This document shows positions 52,382-61,546 of a DNA stretch of 64,000 nucleotides, in pieces. This stretch comes from Melioribacteraceae bacterium (lineage in GTDB: Bacteria; Bacteroidota; Ignavibacteria; Ignavibacteriales; Melioribacteraceae), in the NCBI GenBank assembly GCA_016927595.1, contig JAFGMI010000018.1:124001-188000 (forward strand), read 5' to 3'. Every line of letters begins with the position of its first letter. Positions within the stretch are counted from its first letter, which is position 1. A program made the translations under genes and the position numbers. A model generated the notes under the pieces. The model worked only from the letters and a program-made list of their open reading frames with translations, ran no database searches and had not been told where the DNA came from.

Positions 52382-53328
52382 TATAAATGAAATCGCTTTT
52401 TCATCTTGTTAAGAAATAATTCTGCCAGAAGATTCATTAATAAAGTCACAGCAAACAGGATAAGTCCAATAAAAAACAGACTGAAATAGTGAGCCGAATT
52501 AACTGAAACTTCACCCATCTCTGCAGCGATTGTTGCGCTGATTGTGCGAACACTGCTGAATATATCCACGGTAATAATAGCTGCATTTCCCGAAGCCATA
52601 AGAACAATCATTGTCTCTCCAATAGCCCTGCCGAATCCCAGAATAACCGATGCAGATACACCGCTTAATGCAGTAGGGAAAATAACTTTACTGATTGTCT
52701 GCCATTTACTGGCGCCGAGAGAGTACGCAGCCATTCTAATATCGTTCGGAATCGACTTTAATGCCTCATCAGTCAGAGATGCGATAATCGGAATAACAAT
52801 GATGGATAATCCAAGCGATGCAAGGAATGCATTCAACCTGCTGGGCGGATTGATAGTATCTTGTATAAGTGTCGCAGCAACCACCAGCATGAAAAACCCC
52901 ACAACTACCGTGGGGATGCCTGCAAATACCTCTATTATCGGTTTGAGAAATTCCCTTACACCCGTTGATGCGATTTCCGACAAGTATACTCCGAGTACGA
53001 CGCCGAAGAATGTAGAAATGATAGTGGCGGGTACCGCAGTTAAAAAACTTCCTATCAATAAAGGAACTATTGAATACCTTGCCGGATCAGATGTCGGGTA
53101 CCATTCATAAACTGCTTCGGATTTCAGATTTATACTTATAAATTCGAAGGGATTTATGAGCATAAAAACATTAAGAGCTTCTCTAATCAAAAAGAAGAAT
53201 ATAAGAAGTATTAAAATGGCGGCGAACAATCCGTTCAGACGAAAGAAAATTTCAATAAATTTTTCTTTTATCCGATTTAATTCTGCCTTATTTGAAGTAT
53301 GAATTAATGGTTTATCATTCATTATCAT
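52378..53328 (-). CDS. pstC: Phosphate ABC transporter permease PstC
   Basis: 316 residues with six TM helices. The coupling loop EALKSIPNDIRMAAYSLGASKWQ (landmarks ALKSIPN, AAYSLGAS) and GFGRAIGETMIVLMASGN identify PstC. The start at 53328 overlaps pstS by 14 bp. A second ATG two codons later (53322) is equally possible. It forms the inner-membrane channel with PstA. Confidence 0.96.
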   Translation of the reverse strand: MIMNDKPLIHTSNKAELNRIKEKFIEIFFRLNGLFAAILILLIFFFLIREALNVFMLINPFEFISINLKSEAVYEWYPTSDPARYSIVPLLIGSFLTAVPATIISTFFGVVLGVYLSEIASTGVREFLKPIIEVFAGIPTVVVGFFMLVVAATLIQDTINPPSRLNAFLASLGLSIIVIPIIASLTDEALKSIPNDIRMAAYSLGASKWQTISKVIFPTALSGVSASVILGFGRAIGETMIVLMASGNAAIITVDIFSSVRTISATIAAEMGEVSVNSAHYFSLFFIGLILFAVTLLMNLLAELFLNKMKKRFHLY

Positions 53329-54217
53329 AATAAGATTGTTCGAGAGGAATGTATTCCATTTCTTTTACAATTTTCTGCCCAACTTCCGATTGTATGAATT
53401 TAATAAATTTCTCTACTTTTCCTGAAGGTGTACCGTTAGTGTAAATGTATAAATATCTTGATAGCGGGTATGTCCTTTCTCTAACGATTTCATAATCGGG
53501 TTGATGTTTCAGTACAGGATTAAACGCTTTATGCTGTGGATCGACTTTGACCGACACTATTTTAACATCATCACGTAGAGCAAAATAACCAATTCCTCCA
53601 AAACCAATTCCCCTCCTGTCTCTTGAAACTGCTTCAGCTAGTGCGGCGGTCCCCTGAAGAACCTGCATACCGGTAGAAAACTCTTTTACACTGCCAGAAC
53701 TATCAGTATTCAGAACATTCTGCTTAAAAAATTCGTAAGTGCCACTGCTGTTTTCTCTGCCGTACAAAACAATTTTACCGGGTTCACCACCGAGTTCATT
53801 CCAATTCTGTATTTCACCGGAAAAAATATTTTTTAACTGTATGAGGGAAAGAGAATCTACGCTATTTTCAGGATTAACAATAATAGCTATACCGTCCAGA
53901 GCTACTTTATGCTGAACAGGATTCACCCCGAATTCAGCTGCTCTCTTGATTTCAACATCCTTCAATTCTCTGCTTATGTTGGCAATATGTGCGGTATTGT
54001 TCAACAAAGCAGCAATACCGTTTCCGGAACCTCCACCGGTAACTTGAATTGATACTTCGGGATTAATCTTCATATAACTTTCTGCCCAACGCAATGTTAG
54101 GTTAACCATTGTATCCGAACCCTTAATAGTAATTATATCCCTGGGGGACAAATTCTCAACTTTGCAGCTGTAGAACATCAAAAACAGAAGAAATAATATT
54201 CTATTGTAATAGGTCAT
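53315..54217 (-). CDS. pstS: Phosphate-binding lipoprotein PstS
   Basis: 300 residues. A short signal peptide ends in FYSC (lipobox, Cys18). Phosphate-site motifs are visible: IKGSDTMVNLTLRWAE near the N-terminus (GSDT), VTGGGSGNGIAAL, and GRENSSGTYEFFKQ. It captures phosphate in the periplasm and delivers it to PstCA. It is the first gene of pstSCAB-phoU. The upstream spacer contains an 11-bp-periodic TTAACA-like element. Confidence 0.95.
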   Translation of the reverse strand: MTYYNRILFLLFLMFYSCKVENLSPRDIITIKGSDTMVNLTLRWAESYMKINPEVSIQVTGGGSGNGIAALLNNTAHIANISRELKDVEIKRAAEFGVNPVQHKVALDGIAIIVNPENSVDSLSLIQLKNIFSGEIQNWNELGGEPGKIVLYGRENSSGTYEFFKQNVLNTDSSGSVKEFSTGMQVLQGTAALAEAVSRDRRGIGFGGIGYFALRDDVKIVSVKVDPQHKAFNPVLKHQPDYEIVRERTYPLSRYLYIYTNGTPSGKVEKFIKFIQSEVGQKIVKEMEYIPLEQSYYDNE

Positions 54218-54284
54218 TTCAAAACTTTAAAAAGATGGAAATTAAAAAATAATAATAAAAAATCCCTTTTTGAGCCATTCCATA

Positions 54285-54311
54285 TTAACATTTGGTTAAA
54301 TTTTGTTCAAA
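54285..54311. promoter_or_regulatory. Pho-box-like repeat upstream of pstS
   Basis: TTAACA (54285), TTAAAT (54296) and TTCAAA (54306) recur at 11- and 10-bp spacing, 70-95 bp upstream of the pstS start on the other strand. PhoB/PhoP-type regulators bind direct repeats of about this period. The motif also reads as an inverted TTAAC-N5-GTTAA, so the match is suggestive only. It could also act on the divergent gene at 54414. Confidence 0.4.
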
Positions 54312-54413
54312 CAGCAATTCATTTAATATAAAAAACCAAATTTATTTGCAACTGTAACCTGCCTTCTTTAATTTTGATGCGTTTATGATCATATAACTGG
54401 AACGGTATACAAT

Positions 54414-54626
54414 ATGCCATCTTTTTTCGATTCATGGTTGCCATTTTTTTATTTGTATGGAATAGGCGGATTATTTTTTGTGCTGGGCTTAGTAATTATA
54501 AGAAGAAGCGGTGCAATTGATATGAAAAAAAGAAAGCACAGGTTCTGGTTCAGAGTATTAATCGGCGGATTTATTTATTTCGCATTAATTCATGCCTTGG
54601 GAATAATAGCAGCATTATACTGGTAA
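54414..54626 (+). CDS. Small two-TM protein preceding the symporter
   Basis: 70 residues with two hydrophobic helices (about 10-30 and 47-68) separated by a basic loop (RRSGAIDMKKRKHRFWFR). Not assigned to a family. It ends 3 bp before the start of the sodium:solute symporter, so the pair is co-translated. Small membrane subunits of this type accompany several SSS-family permeases, which suggests an accessory or stabilising role. Confidence 0.7.
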   Translation: MPSFFDSWLPFFYLYGIGGLFFVLGLVIIRRSGAIDMKKRKHRFWFRVLIGGFIYFALIHALGIIAALYW

Positions 54627-54629
54627 AAC

Positions 54630-56744
54630 ATGGAACAAATTAATAGCAATCTTGAAAGTTTTCACAATATAGGTACGACCACAGATTGGGTCGTGATGGT
54701 AGCATATTTTATAGCAGTAATGCTATTCGGAAGTTACTTCGGCAGATATAACAGAAGTACTAAGGATTTCTTCTTCGGTGGTCGCAGATTTGCATGGTGG
54801 CTGATAGCATTCTCTATAGTCGCAACAGGTGTAGGAAGTCATAGCTTCGTAAAATACTCGGCGATGGGATTTAAGAACGGATTCTCATCGACCATGACTT
54901 ATATAAACGACTGGTTTTTTGTACCCTTCTTTCTATTCGGATGGCTACCGATTATCGTTTATACAAAAATTCGTTCAATACCCGAATACTTTGAGCGGAG
55001 ATTTAGTCCTTCAGCAAGATTTCTTGCAACGATTTTACTTTTGTTTTACATGATTGGTTACATCAGTATAGGTTTTCTGACTTTAGGAAAAGCAGCCCTG
55101 CCTCTGCTCCCGGAAAGTTTTTCATTGTTTGGCATGGAGTTTCAGGTTACACTCATGGGTGTTATCATATTCATTGCTGTAATTACAGGAATTTACATAA
55201 CGTTTGGCGGTCAGACTGCTGTAATATTTACTGATCTGCTGCAGGGAGCAATTCTCTTATTTGCAGGATTTTTATTATTCTTCCTTGGTGTAGCTCATTT
55301 GGGAGGGTTTGATATTTTCTGGGACATCCTGCCTACAGAGTGGAAGCTTCCACTTGCGAACTTTAATGAACCATCAAGTTTTAATTTTGTGGGAATTTTC
55401 TGGCAGGATGGAGTTGCCGGTTCGGTAGGGTTCCTCTTTATGAACATGGGACTTATTATGCGGTTCATGGCTACGAAAAGTGTAGACGAGGGCAGAAAGG
55501 CTGCTACATTTAATATTTTATTTATGCTTCCATTGTCTGCAATAGTAGTCGGTAATGCAGGCTGGATAGGAAAAGCCCTATCCATTTCAAATCCTGCAGA
55601 GGTTCCACCAAACACAGTCCCGGACGAGATATTTGTCGTTGTGGCTAATATCGTATCATCCCCTGGTGTATTTGGTTTTATAATGGCTGCATTAACAGCT
55701 GCACTGATGTCCACTGTTGATACACTGATTAATGCCACAGCTGCAGTATATATTAACGATGTTCACAGACCAATTGAAGCATTTCTTAAAGTTGATCAAA
55801 GTGATTTAAAGAAAACCGACAGATCAGAACTTGTTGCGGCGAGATATTCATCCATAGTAATAACCACACTGGGTGTGCTGGGTGTACTTATATTCCGTGA
55901 TTTTCCGACCGTTTATGAAGCACACGGTTACTTTCACTCGACACTCACACCGCCGTTAGTTGTTGCTATATTTTTGGGATTATTCTGGAAGAAATTCACA
56001 CCCGCGGCAGTTATCACAACATTTGTCGGAGGAGTGGCATTAATGATAGCCGCTTTACATTATCCGAATCTTATCTCCCCTTTCGATCACGGAATAGAGA
56101 TGAATCCTGAGCGTCCGTATTCTTATATAAGGGCTTTATACAATCTTTTCGTGTGCGTCGCAGTAGGCGTTACCGTAGCTCTCTCGAGCAGATATCTGAA
56201 AGATGCTGCCGGCAGAATCAGAAATTCTGAATATTCCAGAATAATAATTTATTCAATCGTTTCACTTTCTGTTCTGCTGTTTACACTTATATTATTCAAC
56301 CTTGGTAACGAGCCTCTTCTACTTTTTCAGGCATTGCTGCTGATAGTTACTGTTGCGGTTTCTTCTGAATATTTAGTCAAGTACGATGAGATCGCACAAA
56401 CTGAAGGTCTTACAGTATGGTCTGTAAAAAAAGCAAAAGAGTTTTTCAAAGGCGGTAAAATAAATGACCGCGAGGGAGAAGTTATACATGTCCATTGGAA
56501 ACTGAAAGAGTTTGATGAAGATGTCCTTTACTTCTCGAAAAATGATATGGCGAAAATGCAGGCTGAGGTCGGTGACCTTGTGTATATATGCGATAAAAGA
56601 AAGTATCTCGGCGGCTTGAAGTCGGTTCACTCTGTATTCGGTGAACCACACGAAGAAGACGGAATCGTATATATGAATGAAGAAAACAGGCTGAACGGTC
56701 AGTTTATTCCGGGTAGAGTTTTAACCGCTGAAAAAGAGATGTAA
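54630..56744 (+). CDS. Sodium:solute symporter family protein
   Basis: 704 residues with some fourteen TM helices. SSS motifs are present: DFFFGGRRFAWWLIAFSIVATG near residue 48 (landmarks FFFGGR, WWLIAFS), RSIPEYFERRFSPSARF near residue 118, and GFIMAALTAALMSTVDTLINA near residue 350. It resembles the sugar/solute branch rather than PutP. The last roughly 130 residues form a soluble C-terminal extension (about 595-704), longer than typical. It imports a solute using the sodium gradient. The substrate is unknown. Confidence 0.88.
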   Translation: MEQINSNLESFHNIGTTTDWVVMVAYFIAVMLFGSYFGRYNRSTKDFFFGGRRFAWWLIAFSIVATGVGSHSFVKYSAMGFKNGFSSTMTYINDWFFVPFFLFGWLPIIVYTKIRSIPEYFERRFSPSARFLATILLLFYMIGYISIGFLTLGKAALPLLPESFSLFGMEFQVTLMGVIIFIAVITGIYITFGGQTAVIFTDLLQGAILLFAGFLLFFLGVAHLGGFDIFWDILPTEWKLPLANFNEPSSFNFVGIFWQDGVAGSVGFLFMNMGLIMRFMATKSVDEGRKAATFNILFMLPLSAIVVGNAGWIGKALSISNPAEVPPNTVPDEIFVVVANIVSSPGVFGFIMAALTAALMSTVDTLINATAAVYINDVHRPIEAFLKVDQSDLKKTDRSELVAARYSSIVITTLGVLGVLIFRDFPTVYEAHGYFHSTLTPPLVVAIFLGLFWKKFTPAAVITTFVGGVALMIAALHYPNLISPFDHGIEMNPERPYSYIRALYNLFVCVAVGVTVALSSRYLKDAAGRIRNSEYSRIIIYSIVSLSVLLFTLILFNLGNEPLLLFQALLLIVTVAVSSEYLVKYDEIAQTEGLTVWSVKKAKEFFKGGKINDREGEVIHVHWKLKEFDEDVLYFSKNDMAKMQAEVGDLVYICDKRKYLGGLKSVHSVFGEPHEEDGIVYMNEENRLNGQFIPGRVLTAEKEM

Positions 56745-56746
56745 TT

Positions 56747-56770
56747 CCGTTCAGGCAACGGTATTATTTT
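56747..56770 (+). terminator. Possible weak terminator after the symporter
   Basis: CCGTT / AACGG with a 5-base loop, followed by TATTATTTT, begins a few bases past the symporter stop and before the convergent coaD gene. The stem is only 5 bp. Confidence 0.4.
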
Positions 56771-56788
56771 CAATCCTGCGATAAGTTA

Positions 56789-57316
56789 TCAGAAATCTTC
56801 CCGGACTTCCTGCTTTCTGCTAAGACCGTTTTTATCTATGTATAAATTCTTCTCAATAAGTTTTTTTATTACAATCGGCGGTACGAAATCACTTACATCG
56901 CTCTCAAACTGAGCCAGGTTTCGGACAATGGTTGAATTAAGATAAGTATATTTCTCGTGCGGCATTAGAAAGATTGTTCGCAAATCTTCATCAAGCTTAC
57001 GGTTCATTAATGCCATCTGGAACTCATATTCAAAATCACTTACAGCTCTCAAACCTCTTATAATGCCTACCGCACCTACTTCTTTTGCATGATCAACGAT
57101 CAAACCGCTGAACGAATCGATAATAACACGCTCGTAATCTTTAAGACATTCACGCAGCATTTCAAGTCTTTCAGCCACGGTAAAAAGCGGTGTCTTGGAT
57201 GGATTTCGTGCAACAGTAACAACAACTTCATCGAACAGTCCTGTTGCTCTTTGAATAACATCAATATGACCGTATGTAACGGGATCGAATGTACCCGGAT
57301 ATATTACTCTTTTCAT
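56789..57316 (-). CDS. coaD: Phosphopantetheine adenylyltransferase CoaD
   Basis: 175 residues, normal length. The nucleotidyltransferase motif is YPGTFDPVTYGHIDVI (TxGH), and the core is GIIRGLRAVSDFEYEFQMALMN (landmarks RGLRAVSDFEYE). YLNSTIVRNLAQF carries the second nucleotide-binding motif. It converts 4'-phosphopantetheine and ATP to dephospho-CoA, the fourth step of CoA synthesis. It lies about 105 bp after rsmD on the same strand, a common pairing in bacteria. Confidence 0.97.
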   Translation of the reverse strand: MKRVIYPGTFDPVTYGHIDVIQRATGLFDEVVVTVARNPSKTPLFTVAERLEMLRECLKDYERVIIDSFSGLIVDHAKEVGAVGIIRGLRAVSDFEYEFQMALMNRKLDEDLRTIFLMPHEKYTYLNSTIVRNLAQFESDVSDFVPPIVIKKLIEKNLYIDKNGLSRKQEVREDF

Positions 57317-57421
57317 AACAATTAATTTTAATTACTGTTTCGGATGAAATATACCATATTATCGATTAACATAAAAACCGATTTTTATTTAAGCTTTTAA
57401 ACGGTGATTCAGCAATCGTTC

Positions 57422-57970
57422 TTATTCAATCCTTAAAATGTAAATAACGCTGTCGCCGAGCCGGCGTTCAGGTTCCATTGCAAAGATTTCAACATCTTTT
57501 TCACGCGTTTGAATTGATCTTTCGATCAGAAATATTCCGCCTTCATTAAGAAAATTATTGTTGAGAATATTTTTATATACCAGATGAATATCGTTCTTGA
57601 AGAATGGTGGATCCGCGAGAATCAAGTCATAATTCACAGTTGACAAGGATGCGGTAAATTTTACTGCGTCTGATATAATTACCTTACATTCTTTCTGTGC
57701 TTTTACTTTATCAATATTCTCTTTTAATACAGCAGACACCTTAAAATTTTGCTCGACAAAACAGACTTCAGCCGCACCCCTGCTTAATGCTTCCAGACCA
57801 AGAGAGCCAGATCCGGCATATATATCCAATACTCTTATGCCTTCAAAATCTATTCTATTGTTCAAAATATTGAAAATTGATTCCTTGTTTCTGTCGGTCG
57901 TAGGTCTTACAAGATCCGATTTAGGGAATTTGACAGGTATGCCCCGATATTTGCCGGCAATAATTCTCAT
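57422..57970 (-). CDS. rsmD: 16S rRNA (guanine966-N2)-methyltransferase RsmD
   Basis: 182 residues from the ATG at 57970; a TTG two codons earlier is possible. MRIIAGKYRGIPVKFP and RPTTDRNKESIFNIL are the family N-terminus. The SAM site is VLDIYAGSGSLGLEALSRGA and the catalytic motif is DLILADPPF (D/NPPF). It methylates G966 of 16S rRNA in the 30S subunit. It is followed downstream by coaD. Confidence 0.95.
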   Translation of the reverse strand: MRIIAGKYRGIPVKFPKSDLVRPTTDRNKESIFNILNNRIDFEGIRVLDIYAGSGSLGLEALSRGAAEVCFVEQNFKVSAVLKENIDKVKAQKECKVIISDAVKFTASLSTVNYDLILADPPFFKNDIHLVYKNILNNNFLNEGGIFLIERSIQTREKDVEIFAMEPERRLGDSVIYILRIE

Positions 57971-58112
57971 GGTCAAATATACATCAATTGTTTTTCAGTA
58001 AATAAAAAAAATAAATTTTTTGTTTCATCTTTTTCATCGAATACTTAACTTGACATTCAAGTTAAATCAACCAAAAATATACTGCAACACTTATCTTAGC
58101 TTGGGGAATTAT

Positions 58113-58352
58113 ATGAGCTACAGAATTACATTAAACAAGCCGTTTCCTTTTAATCAAACCGAGAAAAAACTAAGTACATTAAGCGTAAAACTTTTTGATT
58201 ATGGTACTGCCAAGTTTTTTTCATACAAAGACAAGTTTTATGAATTAGAAGAAGACTCTCACCGAAATATTGTGGGTTTAACCGTTCATGGCAACTCGGC
58301 TGCTGACTTCAGAAGTCTGATGAATATTAAAGATAAAATTTTTGCGGAGTAA
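58113..58352 (+). CDS. Hypothetical 79-residue protein
   Basis: Not recognised. Start chosen at the ATG at 58113, with GGGGA seven bases upstream; a longer frame from 58020 has no ribosome-binding site. The sequence is soluble, with LNKPFPFNQTEKKL at the start and a C-terminal stretch SAADFRSLMNIKDKIF. It contains no cysteine and no TM. It is monocistronic between rsmD and the PilM-like gene. Confidence 0.55.
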   Translation: MSYRITLNKPFPFNQTEKKLSTLSVKLFDYGTAKFFSYKDKFYELEEDSHRNIVGLTVHGNSAADFRSLMNIKDKIFAE

Positions 58353-58374
58353 CTTTTATCCCTGCTTGAAACAG

Positions 58375-59298
58375 TTACACCAATCGGTAAGCAACCCCTG
58401 CAGCCGAATTGAATTTGTTTGCATTAACAAGAAAATCGCTTTTTCCTGAGAGACTTTCACCGTATTTCATTTTAATAAACGGATCAGCTGTATTCAATCC
58501 TATTCCCAGCGACGTTTGAATTTTTTCGATCAGTGATTCGGATTGAGTATCTATAAATACGAATGACATATCGATATCAATTACCTTGCCGAACCTGCGT
58601 GAACTTTTCTCGAATAAATTGTTCAGCGAAGAAACAATTTCTTCGTTATTGTTACACTCGAACCATTCATAAAGCACGGGATGTTTATTCTCCAATACTA
58701 TTGCCGAGAGAAAATTATCTCTAATCAAAATTGTTAAATAATTATTCTCGTATGTTATCAGGTTCTGAAAGAATAAAACATTGTTAGCTGCAAAATGTTC
58801 GTGGTCGACATATCTCAATACAAGATTGTTCCTGATACAAAACTTATTAAGGATATGAATCAATTTTTTCGGAAGAACAATCAGGATCAAGCTCGCTTTA
58901 TCTCTAAGACTACTGTCCGTCACAGTTACAGTTTGTACTGCCAGATCCGTGATGTTATGCCCGGGCATCAGGACAGACAATTCCCAGTTAATATGTTCCT
59001 GTAAATCGCTTTTGGTCAGCGCCGGATCGTAGGGTATGTCAAAAACATTAAAAACATGAGACGGCAGGGTAAATGATACATTGTTGGTTAACAAAGGGCT
59101 TCGTACGGAAATTTCGCTGAATGCATTCTGGAGAATGGTGATGAATCGTGTTTCCTTATCTTCAAAATTTAAAAAATCGGAAAAGTATTCTTCTTCAACA
59201 TTCTCCAGAACAAAATTATTAAACTTCTTATTAACTTCGACAATCTGAAGTTTATTATTACTTAATTGAATTCCTGCATGATTATGATTAACCGACAT
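58375..59298 (-). CDS. PilM-like actin-fold protein
   Basis: 307 residues. The N-terminus HAGIQLSNNKLQIVEV (first strand pair) and the pattern VSFTLPSHVFNVFDIPYD, LTKSDLQEHINWELSVLMPG (landmarks DIPYD, QEHINWELSVL) resemble type-IV-pilus assembly proteins PilM/GspL-like, with the motif EEIxxEI replaced by QEHINWE. Such proteins bind ATP in an FtsA-like fold and connect to an inner-membrane partner. Here the next gene upstream codes for a single-pass membrane protein that could be that partner. No pilin or ATPase gene is in view, so a pilus role is only inferred. Confidence 0.65.
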   Translation of the reverse strand: MSVNHNHAGIQLSNNKLQIVEVNKKFNNFVLENVEEEYFSDFLNFEDKETRFITILQNAFSEISVRSPLLTNNVSFTLPSHVFNVFDIPYDPALTKSDLQEHINWELSVLMPGHNITDLAVQTVTVTDSSLRDKASLILIVLPKKLIHILNKFCIRNNLVLRYVDHEHFAANNVLFFQNLITYENNYLTILIRDNFLSAIVLENKHPVLYEWFECNNNEEIVSSLNNLFEKSSRRFGKVIDIDMSFVFIDTQSESLIEKIQTSLGIGLNTADPFIKMKYGESLSGKSDFLVNANKFNSAAGVAYRLV

Positions 59299-59309
59299 TG
59301 GAATTTAAC

Positions 59310-59873
59310 TTATTCCCAGGAAGCTGTATTTTTAAGAGCGTCTGAGAATAAATCCCCAATTCTATCTTTATTATTTGTATCAGGGGTTTCAATTAAGTAC
59401 CTTGAACCAATTGTAACTAATGTATCAATATTAACGATTCTTCCTCTTCTATTAATAATCGTATCCATAATTATACTTGTATCGACTTTCATAATATATC
59501 GTAATCCATTGCCTGGATAATAGTAAAGCGAATCTGGTATAAACTCACCATTTAAAAGCGGATCGAAAGGATTAGTCGATCTCATTCTCACCGAATCAAA
59601 TCCGGCGATTAAATTTGCAACGGTAGTGTCGGTTTTTATAAAGTTTATCAGACTGTCCAAGTTATCCGTAAACTTACCATAGTTTCTTTCCCACAGGATC
59701 TGCGCCTCTTTAAGATTTGACATCCTCAACCGGCTTTCATTCTTTATATATGTTCTTCTCTCTATAACGTTTGTCGGTTCAACAATAGCAACATGAATCA
59801 ACACATAAACCAAAGCAATAATTATAACGTACAGAATCGCATGCACATACCAGGGTTCTGACTTTGAACTCAT
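59310..59873 (-). CDS. Single-pass membrane protein, PilN/O-like candidate
   Basis: 187 residues with one TM helix (about 12-31, YVHAILYVIIIALVYVLIHV). A coiled segment rich in Lys, Glu and Arg follows, then a periplasmic beta-rich domain with a tandem DTSIIMDTII/NIDTLV pattern. Not recognised by family. The topology (short cytoplasmic tail, one helix, periplasmic domain) and position, just upstream of a PilM-like gene (12 bp), are those of PilN/PilO-type partners. Sequence evidence alone is weak. Confidence 0.6.
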   Translation of the reverse strand: MSSKSEPWYVHAILYVIIIALVYVLIHVAIVEPTNVIERRTYIKNESRLRMSNLKEAQILWERNYGKFTDNLDSLINFIKTDTTVANLIAGFDSVRMRSTNPFDPLLNGEFIPDSLYYYPGNGLRYIMKVDTSIIMDTIINRRGRIVNIDTLVTIGSRYLIETPDTNNKDRIGDLFSDALKNTASWE

Positions 59874-59893
59874 TTTACCTCCAGGTGATATAT

Positions 59894-60301
59894 TTATTCA
59901 ATAATTAAAAATTTTTTTAACTTATCTAATTTCGCCTTCCCAATTCCTCTAACTTCCAGCAACTCATCGAGACTTTTAAAGCCGTTCTTACGTTTTCGCA
60001 ATTCAATTATTTTTTCTGCCGTCTTTTCACCGATACCGGGAAGAGTTAATAATAAATTAAAATCTGCGGTATTAATATTAACTAATTTATTATCCGTTTC
60101 TAAAGATTCAGATAATATTTCTTTTTCGCTAAAATCTAAAAGTTCCTCTTCATAATCAACTTTTTTGTCCTTCAAATTATCACCCTTAACTGTATCGCCG
60201 GCACTTCTGAATACACTGTCAACTTTTGAATAATCGTATTCATTATAGTCATACTCAGCAGCTCTGTCTTTCAGATGCACCAGTAAACCGCCGATAATCA
60301 A
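59894..60301 (-). CDS. ComEA-like helix-hairpin-helix protein (start uncertain)
   Basis: The reading frame from the TTG at 60301 gives 135 residues, ending with a tandem HhH domain: VNINTADFNLLLTLPGIGEKTAEKII and LLEVRGIGKAKLDKLKKFL (landmarks LPGIGEKTA, VRGIGKAKL). That is a DNA-binding fold found in ComEA. In the same frame a clear TM segment and the stretch KQWGFTETETKVVLFLAVSL lie upstream of 60301 (to about 60365), which suggests the true start is further up, although only ATT/ATC codons are available there. ComEA binds incoming DNA outside the cell or at the membrane. The gene is 108 bp after dnaJ's end. Confidence 0.75.
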   Translation of the reverse strand: MIIGGLLVHLKDRAAEYDYNEYDYSKVDSVFRSAGDTVKGDNLKDKKVDYEEELLDFSEKEILSESLETDNKLVNINTADFNLLLTLPGIGEKTAEKIIELRKRKNGFKSLDELLEVRGIGKAKLDKLKKFLIIE

Positions 60302-60409
60302 TGAAACCGCAAGAAATAAGACGACCTTTGTCTCGGTTTCGGTAAATCCCCATTGTTTTGTAATATCTTTAAGGCTGATGATCTATCCGGTTAAAAATTA
60401 AAATCATCT

Positions 60410-61537
60410 TTACTGTGGAACCTTAATGTTCGGCATCTGCTGCAATTCTTTTAGTAAATCCTTTTCTTTAGCCGATACTTTTGACGGAACATAAATATTT
60501 ATCTTAACAAGCTGATCACCTGCACCATGTCTGTTAAGATGCTGTATTCCTTTTTCGCGCATCTTTAAAAATTTACCCGGTTGTATTCCTGGTTCAACTT
60601 TCAGTTTTGCCCTGCCGTTAAGAGTGGGTATTTCAACTTCACTGCCGAGAACTGCTTCGGGGTAACTGATAAAAAGCTCGTAAATTATATCATCACCGTC
60701 TCTAACGAAATATTCATGGGGCAATTCTTTGAATACCACAATAATATCTCCCGCCGGACCTCCGTTTTTTCCCGCATTTCCTTCACCCCTAAGTGTCATA
60801 TAACTGTTATCAACAACACCTGCGGGAACGTTAATCTTAATTGTGGTTTCAGTGTATACTCTTCCTTCTCCCTTACAAGTTAAACACGGAGCGGAAATAA
60901 TTTTACCTGTACCGGAACAATTACTGCAGGGCTGAATATTTACAAACTGACCGAACAACGATCTTGATACCTGTCTCACTTCCCCTGTACCCTGACAAAC
61001 ACTGCAGGTACTATATGAGTTACTGTCTTTTGCTCCGGTGCCTTTACATGATTCGCATTGTTTGTGTTTTTTTAATTTGATCTTCTTTGTCGTGCCAGAT
61101 GCAATTTCTTCAAGTGTTAATTTAAGTGTAACTTTCAGATCCGAACCCGGAGTTCCGGCTGTCCTCTGTCTTCCGCTGCGGGATCTGCCGGCAGAACCCC
61201 CGAAAAAATCATCAAATATAGATCCGCCGCCGCCAAAAGCTCCGCCGAATATATCGGAAAAATGACTGAAGATATCATTCACATCTGAGAAGCCATGAAA
61301 ATCCTGCCCGCCTTTTAATCCGCTGTGTCCAAACCTGTCGTATTTCGCACGCTTATCCGAATTGCTTAAAACTTCATAAGCCTCGGCTGCCTCTTTAAAT
61401 TTTTCTTCTGCCTGTTTATCGTCCGGGTTTCTATCCGGATGATATTTCATAGCCAGTTTCCTGTAAGCTTTTTTTATATCATCTACCGAAGCATTTTTTT
61501 CAACGCCTAATACTTCGTAATAATCTCTTTTTGCCAT
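60410..61537 (-). CDS. dnaJ: Chaperone DnaJ
   Basis: 375 residues, normal length. The J domain (1-70) has YHPDRNP, a Gly/Phe-rich linker follows (about 75-125), and four CXXCXGXG zinc motifs lie near residues 155-215 ([36 protein letters not shown]). The C-terminal substrate-binding domains follow. It delivers unfolded proteins to DnaK and stimulates its ATPase. It is the third gene of hrcA-grpE-dnaJ; grpE ends 9 bp upstream. dnaK itself is not in the window. Confidence 0.98.
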   Translation of the reverse strand: MAKRDYYEVLGVEKNASVDDIKKAYRKLAMKYHPDRNPDDKQAEEKFKEAAEAYEVLSNSDKRAKYDRFGHSGLKGGQDFHGFSDVNDIFSHFSDIFGGAFGGGGSIFDDFFGGSAGRSRSGRQRTAGTPGSDLKVTLKLTLEEIASGTTKKIKLKKHKQCESCKGTGAKDSNSYSTCSVCQGTGEVRQVSRSLFGQFVNIQPCSNCSGTGKIISAPCLTCKGEGRVYTETTIKINVPAGVVDNSYMTLRGEGNAGKNGGPAGDIIVVFKELPHEYFVRDGDDIIYELFISYPEAVLGSEVEIPTLNGRAKLKVEPGIQPGKFLKMREKGIQHLNRHGAGDQLVKINIYVPSKVSAKEKDLLKELQQMPNIKVPQ

Positions 61538-61546
61538 TTACTTTTC

